Source of the DNA: Hyalella azteca | Taxonomy: Eukaryota; Arthropoda; Malacostraca; Amphipoda; Hyalellidae | DNA: 64,000 bases | Direction of reading: 5' to 3' | Assembly: GCF_000764305.2 (NCBI RefSeq) | Contig: NW_025944066.1 | Location: 124,001-188,000 of the forward strand | In this document: one piece after another, positions 28,001 through 41,000 of the stretch | Layout of the letters: each line of letters opens with the position of its first letter | How positions within the stretch are numbered: the first letter of the stretch is position 1 | Program-made: the position numbers and the translations under genes | The notes under the pieces: generated by a model | What the model saw: the letters and a program-made list of their open reading frames with translations, nothing else | Databases searched by the model: none | What the model was told of the DNA's origin: nothing

Positions 28001-31000
28001 TTCATGCAAAAAAAGAGTAATTTGTAGTTAATTAAAGTCATTAATGGAGGAAAGTTATATAGAAACCATGCAACTGAAATACACCATTTAAATATTTATT
28101 TAAGATCAAATATTCACTTTTGTAAGTTAGCATGCAAGGAAGATCAAAGACAATTGGTTCCGGCCAAACTATCAAAGGCTAGCAAGAGCTAAATGAATTA
28201 TCTAATAGTAATTAAGATATATACCACATATAATTTTTATTGAATGGAATCAATAGTCAAAATTATATTGAAAATGTAGTAAGTAGGTAAGACTAATAAT
28301 AAGAACGGGTAAGATACGAGATTGTTCAAATAATAACAATAATGAATAGTAATAATTCATAAGAAACTAAAAACATTTCTTAATTCCTTAATGATAACAA
28401 CAGATAAGATTGAAAATAAAGAGCTTTTTTTGTCAAGTTATATGAAAAACGTGAGGTCAAAGAGTCAGAAAATGTAACAAGGTACAAAATATCTTATAAG
28501 GGAGCGATCATCAAAGATCTTGGTTGCAACTCTCCCTTCTTTAAGTGCGTTATTAGTTCAATAGCGCATTTGCTGCCTTCCTTACAACATAATTTTTTCT
28601 TGAAAAAGGCATATAGTGATAAATTTTGCCGCGAGTAAAAAATTGAGGTAAAATTAGAGCATTTTTTAATATCTAGCAATGTTACAATGTTAGTCTGGAA
28701 TATCTAGCAATGTTACAGATAGTTTGTATGGGATGTACTTACACGAGTATATATAAGTACATGCATGCATTGTCAAAAGCTATGTGATATCAAGCCATAA
28801 AAAAATAATTTTTTACTGTAGATAAATATTATTATAGGCTGATATATCATTGAAATGTCCGCTATTCCGTCCACTATACAACAGTAACCAGGCGATCTCA
28901 TATAACAAATTCTGCATTGTCGGCTAAAATCAGAAAAAAAGGCATTTAGGAAATAATATCAGCTCGTTTATACGATGATGAGTTGCCTTTAGCTCTGCAG
29001 CATATGATAGCAAGTTTCAATCGACTTGCTGTCATATCAGCAAGATTTAATTGTAAACCCCACTCAATATCGACATGCGTATAATTTATCACAATAGTTG
29101 CCGAGAAATTCTGTATGAACTAACCGCTGTGAACAAACAAGACATTATGGAAGTCTTAGATGTCTATAACATTAGAATTTAAGAATTTGGCAAAAAGAGA
29201 CTGAAACCAAACTACAACGAACTCGCATAAGGAAATTGTATTCGTTTATCCCCAGTCACAAATGACTCAAGCTAAAATGAGGCTTTTAAAGCTAGGATTA
29301 TTTAGCAGATATCTTCGTTCAAATTCTCAGGTGGTGTCATTAGTCATTCCAAAGAGGGAATTAATTCAGCGATTGTAGCGCGGAACTTCATCACAAATTT
29401 ATGTTCATTGACAGCGATGCCGAGCCAGTAATCGAAGTTGGGATCGAACACAGCGCGATAGGCCCATGAGTTGTGCATTGGCTTATACAAGTAATGAGAG
29501 CTAATCAGAAGAATATATTGAGGGCATCAGATTTCATCAAAGGCCTCTGAAAATTATGGAAATGTTGGGTGAGATCGTCTCAAAGAAATTGACGGCTAAA
29601 GATTGTTCAAGACTCAGCTCTGCCATTGGTCAGAAACAAGCTAATTAGCAATACGCAAATGCTTGTGTGGTAATCAACGGACAACAAAAAATGGATATCA
29701 AATTCATTTGAATCATGTATTTAAGATATGACGACTGCTACAGAAAGCCAAAGGCATTAAAATGAACAAACTTATTGAGAGCTGTCTATTCGAGAACACA
29801 ACATGACCGTGCCCAGAATGTGAACATAACATGAAATGCTCTCGCCAAAATAAAGAATGCCGTAACTGGTGTAAGGATTTTAATTTGTACGAAACGCATT
29901 TCATTGCCTTGACAAACAAGATGCAAGTTATGCGTAATGTTTAATGTGTTTTATTCCAGATTCACCCACTTAAATTACAATCTTTAGTAAAATCTGAATA
30001 AGATTTCAAAGTCCAGAATAATTAAAATATTCACTAGGAAAACCAAAATTGTACCTCCACGTAAAGATGAATCGGCGATGAAACTCGTGAACACAAACGT
30101 GCAGCACCGCACAAATGAACATGCCGTCAATCAAACCGAGACAAATAACATGTATTGTCCGCAGCAACTCGATCGTAATACGAGCATTTTAAATGAAAAA
30201 GAAAAGACGTCGATATTTTCGTTTGCCTTGAAGAAAGATAATGCGCACAAGCTGCCACGAAATGCAGTGTAAGTCAACTTCTGACAAGAAAACCATCATA
30301 CGTTTAAACTGTTTAAAAATATGCTCTTTACCGGTAAGAATCAAAGGAAAGAAAAATTATTAACTGTGTAAAATTGGTTTCTAAAACGATTTGAAAAACG
30401 AATTGAAATGAAAACAAGGCATTGAATTTTGCTAGGGAGTTCATCCATGACATCGATAATCGAAGTTCGAAAAATTTGAAAGATTTGAAAGCTAAACAAT
30501 ACTCATTTTTTCTTACTCAAAACCTTAATAAACCAACTACAACCGTATGAGGCTGTTTAACATTTGATTGTCAATCTTGGCTTGAAAAAGAAGCACCATT
30601 GTTTCAATGATTAAATTTTTTCCAATTTTTAATTAATCAATCAAATTAATTAACACAAATATGTTTTCAATTTTGAACGCAAAATATTGCAGGTCCTATC
30701 ACACAAAAATGTAAGGAATTAGTAAAACGTTGACAAATTCGGTAGTAACAAAACATGCAAAGTTTGATTTATTGAATAGAAATTTTCCGGTAGCCAAAAT
30801 GCAGGGCCCAGTCGAGACCCACAATATCCCACATACTGAAGAGAATAAGAGAGCGAGTGCACCGCAAGATCAGAGCCTGCGTGGAGCAGGAGGACACAGC
30901 ACACAAGAGGGTTGGTTGCGCAAGGGAGCGTGTGCCGCCATATATTAGGCGTTTATCTGCGATTGTCCAGTGAGCCCAAGAAGGCGGTCTGGCCCCCTGG

Positions 31001-32965
31001 AGCGCGACACAATACCAGCCCATCTCGTGCTGTCACCCACCTCACTACCGACCCACGCCTAAACAATCGAAAACGGTCCTCAACGAAACCACGACTAGGA
31101 ACACGGCTATTAGAGCGAGTCATTCCTAGACAATTTAAAAGTTAAAAGTAGAGGTGTGTGAACTTGAGAAAAACAACAACATAATGCTAGAGAGATTCGA
31201 GTGGGTGACATTGTTTATTCAAAAGCCATGGTTGAAGCAACACAATCGTAGCCGGCACAACGATTTATGGAGCCCATAGAGCACTGAAAGGCGGATGCAC
31301 AACTGCACGGCACACTCGAGTTATCTCGGCGACATCGAACAAAAGATCGTTCTTTCAGCGGCGTCGAGGTCTCTCAAAGATGGTACCTCAGATAAAATCT
31401 TCTTGGAAGAACTTTCAAGCAAATGATACATATCTAGGACGATAAATGAGTGAAATTCATTAGTACAAGTACTTTCAAATGGAAATCTTAACGGCATCAT
31501 AAGTCACCGAAATATGTAAAAGGTAATAAAGAAAACTGTGAATACTTTCATAGCAATTTATCGCGAGCATTATTAAAAAATATATTAATTACAATATGTT
31601 GGACAGTGGATTAAATTTAGATAGAATGGCGCAATTAAGATGAATTCTAACCGTGAATTACCGTCAGACTTAGAGCCAATTATGGATAGCGCACAAAGCC
31701 GTGCATGGACGACTAAAGGATTTTTCTCTCGCAAACAATTAGACGGGAGGGAGGTAATTCTCATCTCTTCAATTAGGCTTTCTACAGGGAACAACATCTC
31801 AATAAAGAAGAAGGCGTACGTTCAGAACAGAGCAAGTCTACAACAACAAATCGTGCCGACAAATAGCCATGGCGTGAATGATAACCGAACAAATACGCGC
31901 AAACGGTCTCTAGGAAGTTTAGCTTTGTCAAGAGGTGTAATTAGAGCCAAAGTGGTGGCTGTTGAGCGCCTAGCTCCACAATAGAGAGGTGGTCTCATCG
32001 AGCTCTCACAAAGGAGGAGGCAGAACCGCTGTCTCGGCATCGAACCTCTAAAACAAACAAAGGTGACAGGGCTACCCGCAAGGCGCGTCTTTAACTATCG
32101 TCAAGAAGCCAATGATAATCCATAATCGAGCCTGGGAGTGGATCGGGTTCAGTGCCGAGCACGTTTCGATGATAGGTTGAGTTAGGATGAGCCCATCCAT
32201 TAGCTGGGTAATGGAGGACTCCGACACGGCATGGCCTGGATACCTCCCAGCAGAGGTGAGCTAGTGCTCCATCATGAGCGCGCTTGCCGCCATGTGTACT
32301 CCAATCAAATATTTCTTGATTAATGCAGTAGAATAGCAGCCATGGATACACTCCGATTTAATGGTTGTCGAATTTATGAAGGTGCACTAGATTCAAGCTT
32401 AATGCAATAAGGCTCCCATGAATTGGAACGGCGCAAAATTTCATGGAAAAATTTTTAATCTATTGGAAAAAGTCAACAAAGAGTACACTGAGCTGATAAT
32501 TAATAGGATTATTCAAAATCCCAGACATATTGCAGTAGAATTTCAACAAAGGAAAAGTAGATTATATAACATTGTTTAAAGAAATTACATGGCAAATAAA
32601 TATGCAAATGTACCAAAGTTATAACAGTTTCCACGTCATTTTACAGAATTCTTCACAAGATAGCTGCTTATAACAACTATAGGATCTAATTAACCGATAT
32701 ATTAGAAGACAAGCAAAAAAGCTGTGACTTTTTCTTGCGATATAACGTTCACGCAATATCAAGTTAGTCATGTGGTTTACATCTAAATTAATACTGTTAC
32801 TTACGGTGTGTAGTGAATAGAATCCAACATGATCAAGAACCATGTGGAAATGATATGATGTAATGGGTGACGACGTAATAGCAGGATCGCACGAGAGGAA
32901 TGAAGGAAGGAGATCAGGTCAACGCAAGAGACGATAAAATGAGGATAAGTCGAAGGAAAAAAATC
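22069..32965. other. Long Nbea intron, segment 4: no gene recognised
   Basis: Nearly 11 kb of A+T-rich non-coding DNA. Local repeats seen: GAGGATATGTATGTA-type duplication at 23,108-23,145, TACTGCAGT repeated at 23,155-23,190, GAATATTTTAGC copies at 27,520-27,600, and a 19-bp direct repeat at 28,668-28,686 and 28,699-28,717. The open reading frames are short and lack any recognised domain. Confidence 0.55.
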
Positions 32966-33360
32966 GAAGAAGAGAGAAAGAGAGTGAGAAGAAGGAGCAA
33001 GAGTGAGAGGAGTAAGAGTGAGGGTGATGGAGTAAGAGTGAGAGGAAGGAGTAAGAGTGAGGGTGATGGAGTAAGAGTGAGAGGAAGGAGCAGAAGTGAG
33101 AGGAAGGAGCAGGAGTGAGAGGAAGGAGCAAGAGTGAGAGGAAGGAGCAAGAGTAAGAAGAAGGAGCAGGAGTGAGAGGAAGGAGCAGGAGTGAGAGGAA
33201 GGAGCAGGAGTGAGAGGAAGGAGCAGGAGTGAAAGGAAGGAGCAGAAGTGAGGGAGATGGAGAGGGGCAGCAGAGGGTGGAGTGAGGGAGATGGAGAGGG
33301 GCAGTAGAGGGTGGAGTGAGGGAGATGGAGAGGGGCAGCAGAAGGGCAGCAGAGGGTGGA
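32966..33360. repeat. Purine-rich minisatellite (19-bp then ~34-bp units)
   Basis: A strongly purine-biased + strand tract. From about 33,093 to 33,240 a 19-bp unit GTGAGAGGAAGGAGCAGGA repeats. From about 33,250 to 33,360 a 34-bp unit built on GGGAGATGGAGAGGGGCAGC repeats about three times. The long open frames on both strands here (Arg/Ser/Glu-rich on +, Leu/Ser/Pro-rich on -) are artefacts of the repeat. Such tracts can adopt triplex-type structures. Confidence 0.85.
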
Positions 33361-36300
33361 GTGTTCGTTACAGAGCCAGGGAGTGTGGACAGCTCGTTAC
33401 AGCTATGACACGCGGGACCACACACGGCTGCTTGGGCTGCGATGATGCCGGCCCACGCGCTCACAACACGCAACGTAAGACGACCTTTTGCACATCTTTT
33501 AACAGATTATTCGTGGCCGACTTATGACCGAAAAAAACGCCTGGTTTTATTGGCGTAAAAGATATATAACAAATTTGTACCAGCAAGAAAAGTTTTTAAA
33601 TGAGAGACGAATATTTTTTGCATTTCATTAGCCTGAGATAACCCAAACAGGCATATATATCTTCCTTGCTATCTCCATAGCACACTCGTAGCCATACACG
33701 ATGTATTTGAAAATATTGACGGGAATGAAACTAGCCGTGCGATGTTATAGACCGGTGCTTCAAGTAAGAGTGCCACATGAATTGTAAGGCACCGAACTAC
33801 AGAAAACAATGCCCCTCAAAAATAACGAATGAGCCCAACATTCATCCGAAACGACACTGAATTTATTTGCACAAGCAGCTGCTAAGATAAAAAATGATGT
33901 AGCGTGTATTTAAATAAATACGCTAATTAATACACTAAATACAGCCGATTAATAAACTGGAAAAAAATTCAAAAGTTGCATTAGATAATGAATACAGAAT
34001 AAGCATAAGGTCGCACCATCAACACTCGCATCACACTCTCCTCTCGAGGGCTTGAGAGAGCCGCGCACGGTAACCTCATGCATTTTACAGAGCGTGTCGT
34101 ACGAGAGGTAACGAACGATTTTGCTGTCATAATTAATGCTTCGGTTAATGGTAAAGTAAAGGTAAAAAGCTAGTGGCTTTAACAGCGCTGGTCCTCATTA
34201 CCCTATCTAGCATGTTCATCTCTATAGTCAGGCTTCAACAACACGAATAATAGCCGTCTTTTATTTATTAACATGGGAGCCAGACATCTTGTCGGTTTAT
34301 TTAAGGCGGCGCAAGCAACGGATGAGGCTTAGTATCACTTACGCCTCTAAAGGCACCAGAGGTTCGTTAATTAGCTTTTGTTGTAGGACCCTAGCATAGC
34401 AGTTTGCTGCGCGTTTCGCAGCTCGTGCTCGCTAGATATAACCATGTTCTGTCTTCTGTAGTGTAAGCTGAACAGCTCTCGGTATATGGAGCCTCAACTC
34501 GTCTTCTTGAACATTGCAATTGAAAGCCGAGAATTAGGCAACGTTCATCCTGATCAAACTGCAGTTAACGGACTCCATTTAAACGATCATAAAATGCAAG
34601 ATACATTGCGGGGAGTGCATAAAAATAAGAAGACGAAATTCAAGAGGACGAAAAACAAAGTTTGGTACTCACGTTGGTTGTTTGAAAGGCCAGCGGAGTC
34701 ATATGTCATAAAACAACTCACCTGCAGAAGAAAGAAAATTTTATCATATATATTACGGACTTGAGTAAGTTTTTGGGAAGAAAAAAATTAGAAGAATTGT
34801 TATGAACCCGAAAATTCTCCCATGTTTGAAAAAAAAACGAGCATTATTTCATGAACAATCAACAACGAATGTTCCGTGATAACTAAGGCAATAACTCGCT
34901 GAAAAACAGACACAACCTAAAACTAATCACGCCCGATAGTTTATGATGAGTATTTTAACAGATAGAAATCGAAATGTTCCAAGTGGAACTCGAGCGAGAA
35001 CTACCAAGAGCTTCCGGCAGTGCCCATCAATTGCACAAGAGTTTACTAAATAAAGGAGTTGAGCGGACAGTGATGTATCACCACAATTAATTCCGCTCCT
35101 ATCGCAGGATAAATGAGTGACTGCCAGACCCATTATACATGATTAATTGGATGAAATTACAGCGCCATGAAATTCTTAAAATGCTTCAATCGAAGCGTTG
35201 ATAATCGATTAGATTTGAGCTTCAATAGTCCGTTAAAAAATTCTACAAGCTTTTGACAGTTGATAGGGCGTAAAACGAGCGGACGGCGTGCCCAGATATT
35301 TCTATGAGGAAAAAACTTCGCCATTAAATTGCATTCTGTTAGCATGCATCATTTATGCACCATAGATCAACTTATATTAATGGTTATCCGCTAATTATTT
35401 AGACTCGAGAATGGATGCTTTAGGTTGAACATTTCAATAAACTTAAAAAGCTTCGATACATGATGACCAATGGTAACGAATCTTACAGGTACTGCCTTCT
35501 TTTAAGGTCAACTATTACCTTACATCGTTAAAAGGTTATCAATCAAATAGCTGTACTATAGATGTGGACACATCAAGTCTTGATCACTAGTCAACATGCA
35601 TCAGGTGCACTGTATAGTGTCATTAAAGGAAGTTGAGCTTACTAGGCTGTGAACGTAATAAGATGCACGTAAAAAATCATTTAGTAATACGGTCCACTTC
35701 CCACGTAAAGCCTGTGAATACATTCTCGCTTAAAAGAAATATTCACACTCGCAAAATAGTGCCGAAGATCTGAGGATGGCTTTGGCTACGATAACTTCAG
35801 TTCGATGATTGTTGGTGAGAATCACTTGGCATGCGGCGAGCGAGATTTCGCCTGCTTTGCACTGAGAATGGAGCGAAGCATGACAATGGTGGCATGAACA
35901 TGTCAACCAATACATGGAAACAAAGCTCATTGCATCATGATTGTCGGTAGTTCGCAGCTCTGTGACGTAATGCGCTGAACTGGATCTGGGGTGATAACGT
36001 GCACGATGTCCGGTGCAACTGCAGGCTCGGCAGATTTTTACTCGACAACAACGAAGGAAAAACTACACGGAGGGATGGACATGTAGAGTAAAGGGGAAAA
36101 TCCGTTGTTAGCGAGTTCCGGACGGGTGTACATGTTAAGTAAATGGGAAAAAATCCGCAGTGAGCCAGTTTCGCTGGCTTGCAATATTTTGGACAGACCT
36201 CATGCATTCATGCTGTACAAGGAAGGAGCAACTATAAGACAAGCAAAGGATAAGCTGTAAAAATGCATTTCTTGACGAATTAATACTCCTATGAACAACC

Positions 36301-39300
36301 GAATTACCAAAGGAATTACTGTAGGATTCTTTTTTTATTTTCGTAATATAACACATACGCCCAAATTATTACTTTGAATCAATGGCATTGGTAGGAGTAT
36401 TTTAAATAATAAAAGAATATGCGGATAAGAGTAATACAAAGAAAAAGTACAATAAGTATTACACGTATCATGAATTCTTTTGGTTAAGACTGCCGTTCAT
36501 CAACTTCATTCAACACGCGAGCAACAAAATATGCCCCACCTTGAGAATCAAATTACATACATGCGAATCATGTATTCTCTTGTATAAATCACCCTTATTT
36601 GTGGTCGCAAGCATATTATTGCATACCGAGAACCAACATTGAGGCGTGTGTAGTAAAGGCTGGTACTTTGCAGCGGTGAAAAAAGAGGCGCGTACAAAAA
36701 GTGGACACCAATTTTCTGTGTATTTTAGCAACAGCGTCGGGCACCACCATGGCTTTTTGCAGGTCTCGTTCGCTTGTTAAATCGATTGAGATCACTTGCA
36801 CATGTGATCTAACACACGGAACATGAATTCTGGGAATTACAACGAAATATTTCCTGAACTTTTGAATACTTTGCAATTAAATTAATTTAAGCGTAAAAAT
36901 GTAATACTCAATAAAAAACCGTATGGTATAGATCAGATAATTAACGATAATTTATTCGCTAAGAATGCGAATATTGAAATAATACGAATATTTACCAAAA
37001 TCCCATTACACAAATACGTAAAAATTTGTGACGTATATTGCTCATCCATTTCTGATCGGAACAAGAGTTGATGAACGGAACTCCTGCAAAGATTATCTCT
37101 GTCATCAGGCTCATCGATCTGATGAAACGAACCACTGCACGGATATAGGCAGCTATGAGCAGGAAGCGGCCCCGCCGTTAAATTACCCCAAACGAAAATT
37201 ATTAGCCACGTGAAAATTCATTGAAAACGATGTGGTGATGGCAAATTAATTAATCTGTCATGGAGCCATCAAGTTGAGCAAATAGCGAAAGGAAACTCTT
37301 CAAGATAAGACCGGCTTTTGACAAGACCGGCAGCCAGCAGGCCACCTGACATCCGGCGCCTAGCGACACCCCGTAGGATGCCACTTATGGGTAACAGGAT
37401 AGTCTTTTTACAGTAACACAAGAGACAACGGACTAAACAGTTACAAAAATTGACTGTTGAATCGGTATTATATTACTTATACAGGAATTGAATCAAAGTG
37501 CGTGAAATATGAGCCAACTAGAATAAAAATCTTATAAAACGATTATCCAACCGGAGACATAAGAGCTGTAATTCATTAATTTCAAAAAATGAAACTAAGT
37601 GAAACATTAAAACAGACAAAGGATGGTGGAGGTACTTAATCAGTGACATTAACTAGTCAAGATACATTCATGACAATATCATACAGACTTGTTATTAAAA
37701 TTCAATTAAACCAAGCGTGTAGGTGAGCACGGATTTCTACTGTGGACTCATTAACCGTTTTACGTTTTATTTGCAAACGGGTGGCGCAAAATAAGAATCC
37801 TCTTCCTTTGTGCAAACTTTAGAAAGCGCCAGACATTTTCAAGTTGGAGAAATAAGGCTTAGCCGATGGCATTATAGGGAGGACCATTTATCCACAAGAA
37901 GGATCGTGTAGTCGCAATTTAACATATAACTCCATCCGTAATGGTTGAGTATAAACATCCATAAGATTAAAGATTGATCCTGAGATGCACTTTATGCCAC
38001 TTTGAAATTGATCAGTCACCTTCGTAACACTACTAAATTGCTGATGCAAACGGACATGGCTGCCATGCGGAAATCTTTTTACCTGTCACGTGCACATGAA
38101 TTAGCATAGTGATGTCGGCGCTGAAGTGTAGGCCTGATGTGGCCTGTCGCCGATTCTTTTACTTTTCGTACATTGTTCACAGAAGATCCAAAATCGTGTC
38201 ATTTGACCGGATCTTTTCATGACTGACGATAGTTTGAAATAGCTACTATACTTCCACGGGGTTCGATGTGGTGCTAGGCATTTCAAGTCTGAACATATAT
38301 TTTTTTCATAGCTTTATCTAGTCTGTTTTTGAACGCGTTGAAGTCTATTGAAAGCAAGGAGGTAATAATAAATAAAAATAAAATAATAATAATAAATAAA
38401 AATAAAACATGAGAAAGCTGACAGTATATAAAGTGAACAGCTGCAATAGAACCAAAAAGGATGCGATCAGGGGACGGCCATGGGTGGCCAAAGCCATAAT
38501 GACCATCAAACTGCGGGTGGCCGTCACTCTAGCACAACTAAAACAATCTTACAAGCTCCAAGAATGTGAAACCTTTGGCTCTTAGAACAATTATTTCCAT
38601 AGCAACCGTGCCACATGACCAATTCTTCGATGATGAGGAGACTCGCTGCATTCAAAGGTCGTCGACGACGAACATAACTGCGCTTTCACGAGCCACGAGC
38701 GAGTGGGTTAACTTCGATAAACGAAATAAGCGAAAAATTAACGTCAATTTAATTGAACCAATGATGCAAGCGAATGGTTCAAATTATACCTATGCCTCTT
38801 ATTTTCCAGCAAAATCAAAAGTTTTCGACAAAATCATGCAATTGCACACTTTTTCACAAAATAGCAGCATTGCACTGACAAAAATTAACAAAGCTAAATC
38901 GAAAGATGCAAGGAAGAAAAAGTAAAAAAATAACAATGATTGTCACCTCGATTCCAAGCTGTTTTATATGAATATGTACAATTCTTGCGAATCAGTTATC
39001 ATTAAAATGTGTATTAAGATACTCAAGGAACTAGACTACAACAGAAAACGAATAGATTTTTCAATTCGTGAAAAAATTGGATTACTGTTCGCACAGTCAA
39101 TGTGAAGACCAACGAAAAAATAAATTTGGCATCGAAACTTGCATTTGGGTTTTACAAATTTCAAAGAATACAAGTAAACTCACCCCCTAAGATGCCTCGA
39201 TGAACAAGACCGCGATGACGCGAAATGACTTCATGTGCACACGATTCAGCGCATAGGCACTTGTTATCGAATTTAGGCAAGTATGAATATCTCGACAAGC

Positions 39301-40749
39301 CGCGTCCAAAACAAGTATGCAAATGCATCATAAATTAAAAAGGCTCTGAAGTTAAGAGGAGCACATGAAGCAAGGTTATAATCACGTGTTCTATGCTGGC
39401 AGTGTTGAAGAAGGAACGAGACAGAGATCGTTGGTTGACGCTTTATGGAGGGGTCGCAATCTGCTCAGTAAACACGCTCGTATAATAGTACGCTACGAGA
39501 CAAAGCATGATCGAGCGCTGCTCCGCGCAACAACCGATTGAGGTACCCATATACACGTTCGCATATGCTTCGATCATCAGAGTTGTACTCTGCGTTGCTC
39601 GCTAAAATACTTATTTCTAAAACCAGTGCATTGCAGACCTTAACACAAAATAAAGTTATAAGAAGTGAGAAACTTTAATTTCAGGTGTTGTGCTGGTGTA
39701 CGCATAAGGACAAGATTTACTTCGACAATAATGTTGTTCCAGGAAATGATGTCAGAAAAGTTGACAACGACGAGAGCCCCGAAGTTGTTAACTGTGACAA
39801 TAAATGAATAAACTTGAGTATCTCGAAGCTAGAAAATTAACATTATACTAAAGGACAGTAGGTATTTTTTCACAAATGGTGAAAATTATTTTATAAACAA
39901 CCGTAAGACGGACACATTCGTGCGGGAATATCATTTATATTATTAAAAAAATACACAGACTGATGTGATAGATCTCTCGACAACAACATACATACCAGCA
40001 TCTAAAACACTACAAAGCCTTCGGAGACAAGTGTGAAGCCATCACACGTACAACGGTAATATGATTACACCAGATTATAGGAACATCAGTTCAGCGTAAA
40101 ACAGAACTCGCCAGCGAATGATATCAAAATGGAAGGAGCACGCAACCATCAACCGCAATTCGGATGCTGTCCTTCAAGACAATAAAGAATTAATCCCATA
40201 GAAGACGACCGTATATAGAGAGCGCGTCTTGACCAAGACGCTGTTGACCTATGAATTGTCTTATGAATCCTCTTGCTTCATCTCGTCTATGGTGACTCGA
40301 GTATGCCTACAAAGAATTGAAGCTTAAAATTCCTCCCAAGCTGAATATTAATATAAGAGTCGCGAGATTTCATATTTTCAGTTAAAATTTATTTGAAATA
40401 AGAAAGACGGCCAAGTAATCAAGATTTCAATAAAATTCAGATGTGAATTATAAAAATTTACTTACAAAATTTTCCGTAAAAAGTGTGACGTTATATTTAG
40501 AAATATTGAGTGATGCCCTAGATTCGTTAGAAAAAGACCAGTCAAAAACAAAGCGAAATGTAAAAATGCAAGACAAACGAGACGCGAAGTTGGATAACCA
40601 ACCATTACTCAAACGCTAAGAGCGCTGTCGCCGCCTATCATAAAGCACTGATACATAGAAGGATGTTGCCGTTTTCGAACCTAACTGGAAAAACGCTACC
40701 AAGCCATGAGCTATGTCAATCTAATATACATTTAATAATTGAAAAATTC
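33361..40749. other. Long Nbea intron, segment 5: no gene recognised
   Basis: A+T-rich intron with no supported gene. An imperfect ~58-bp tandem duplication lies at about 36,050-36,170, with AAATCCGTTGTTAGCGAGTT-like and AAATCCGCAGTGAGCCAGTT-like halves. A simple AATAAATAAAA-type repeat lies at about 38,362-38,408. The 119-residue open frame at 38,566-38,925 is Lys/Asn-rich with no recognised family and is probably chance. Confidence 0.55.
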
Positions 40750-41000
40750 CTCGGAGAGAAAATAATGTCTGATATTAGAGCATTTTGAGAAGAGCCTCGG
40801 AAGACGACGCTATATCTCTTGATCAAATTACGGCGATCGACGCGCCGCTTAACCACACATCGCATTAGACGCAAAAGAGCTCATTAAAATTCAACACGAG
40901 TTTCATGAGCAGCCATAGCTGGCGCTCGAGAGACGATGCTATGCCTTGTCACATATAAAATTTATGTGGTCGATGCGCCCCGTACCTCATAAACTAATAT
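40750..41000. repeat. Diverged ~135-bp direct duplication
   Basis: Two similar stretches contain a GAGACGACGCTATATC-like sequence, a short A/T spacer and a CGATCGACGCGCCGCTTAAC-like sequence. They start near 40,797 and 40,928. A weaker third relative may lie at 40,203-40,250. No coding potential was seen. Confidence 0.45.

Noticed and set aside
32900..33473. Arg/Ser/Glu-rich (+) and Leu/Ser/Pro-rich (-) frames at 33 kb
   Set aside because: Direct translations of a purine-rich minisatellite; they have no domain and no splice context.
38566..38925. 119-residue + frame, the longest stand-alone + strand frame in the large intron outside the minisatellite
   Set aside because: Lys/Asn-rich, no recognised motif, no flanking splice sites or promoter; consistent with chance.
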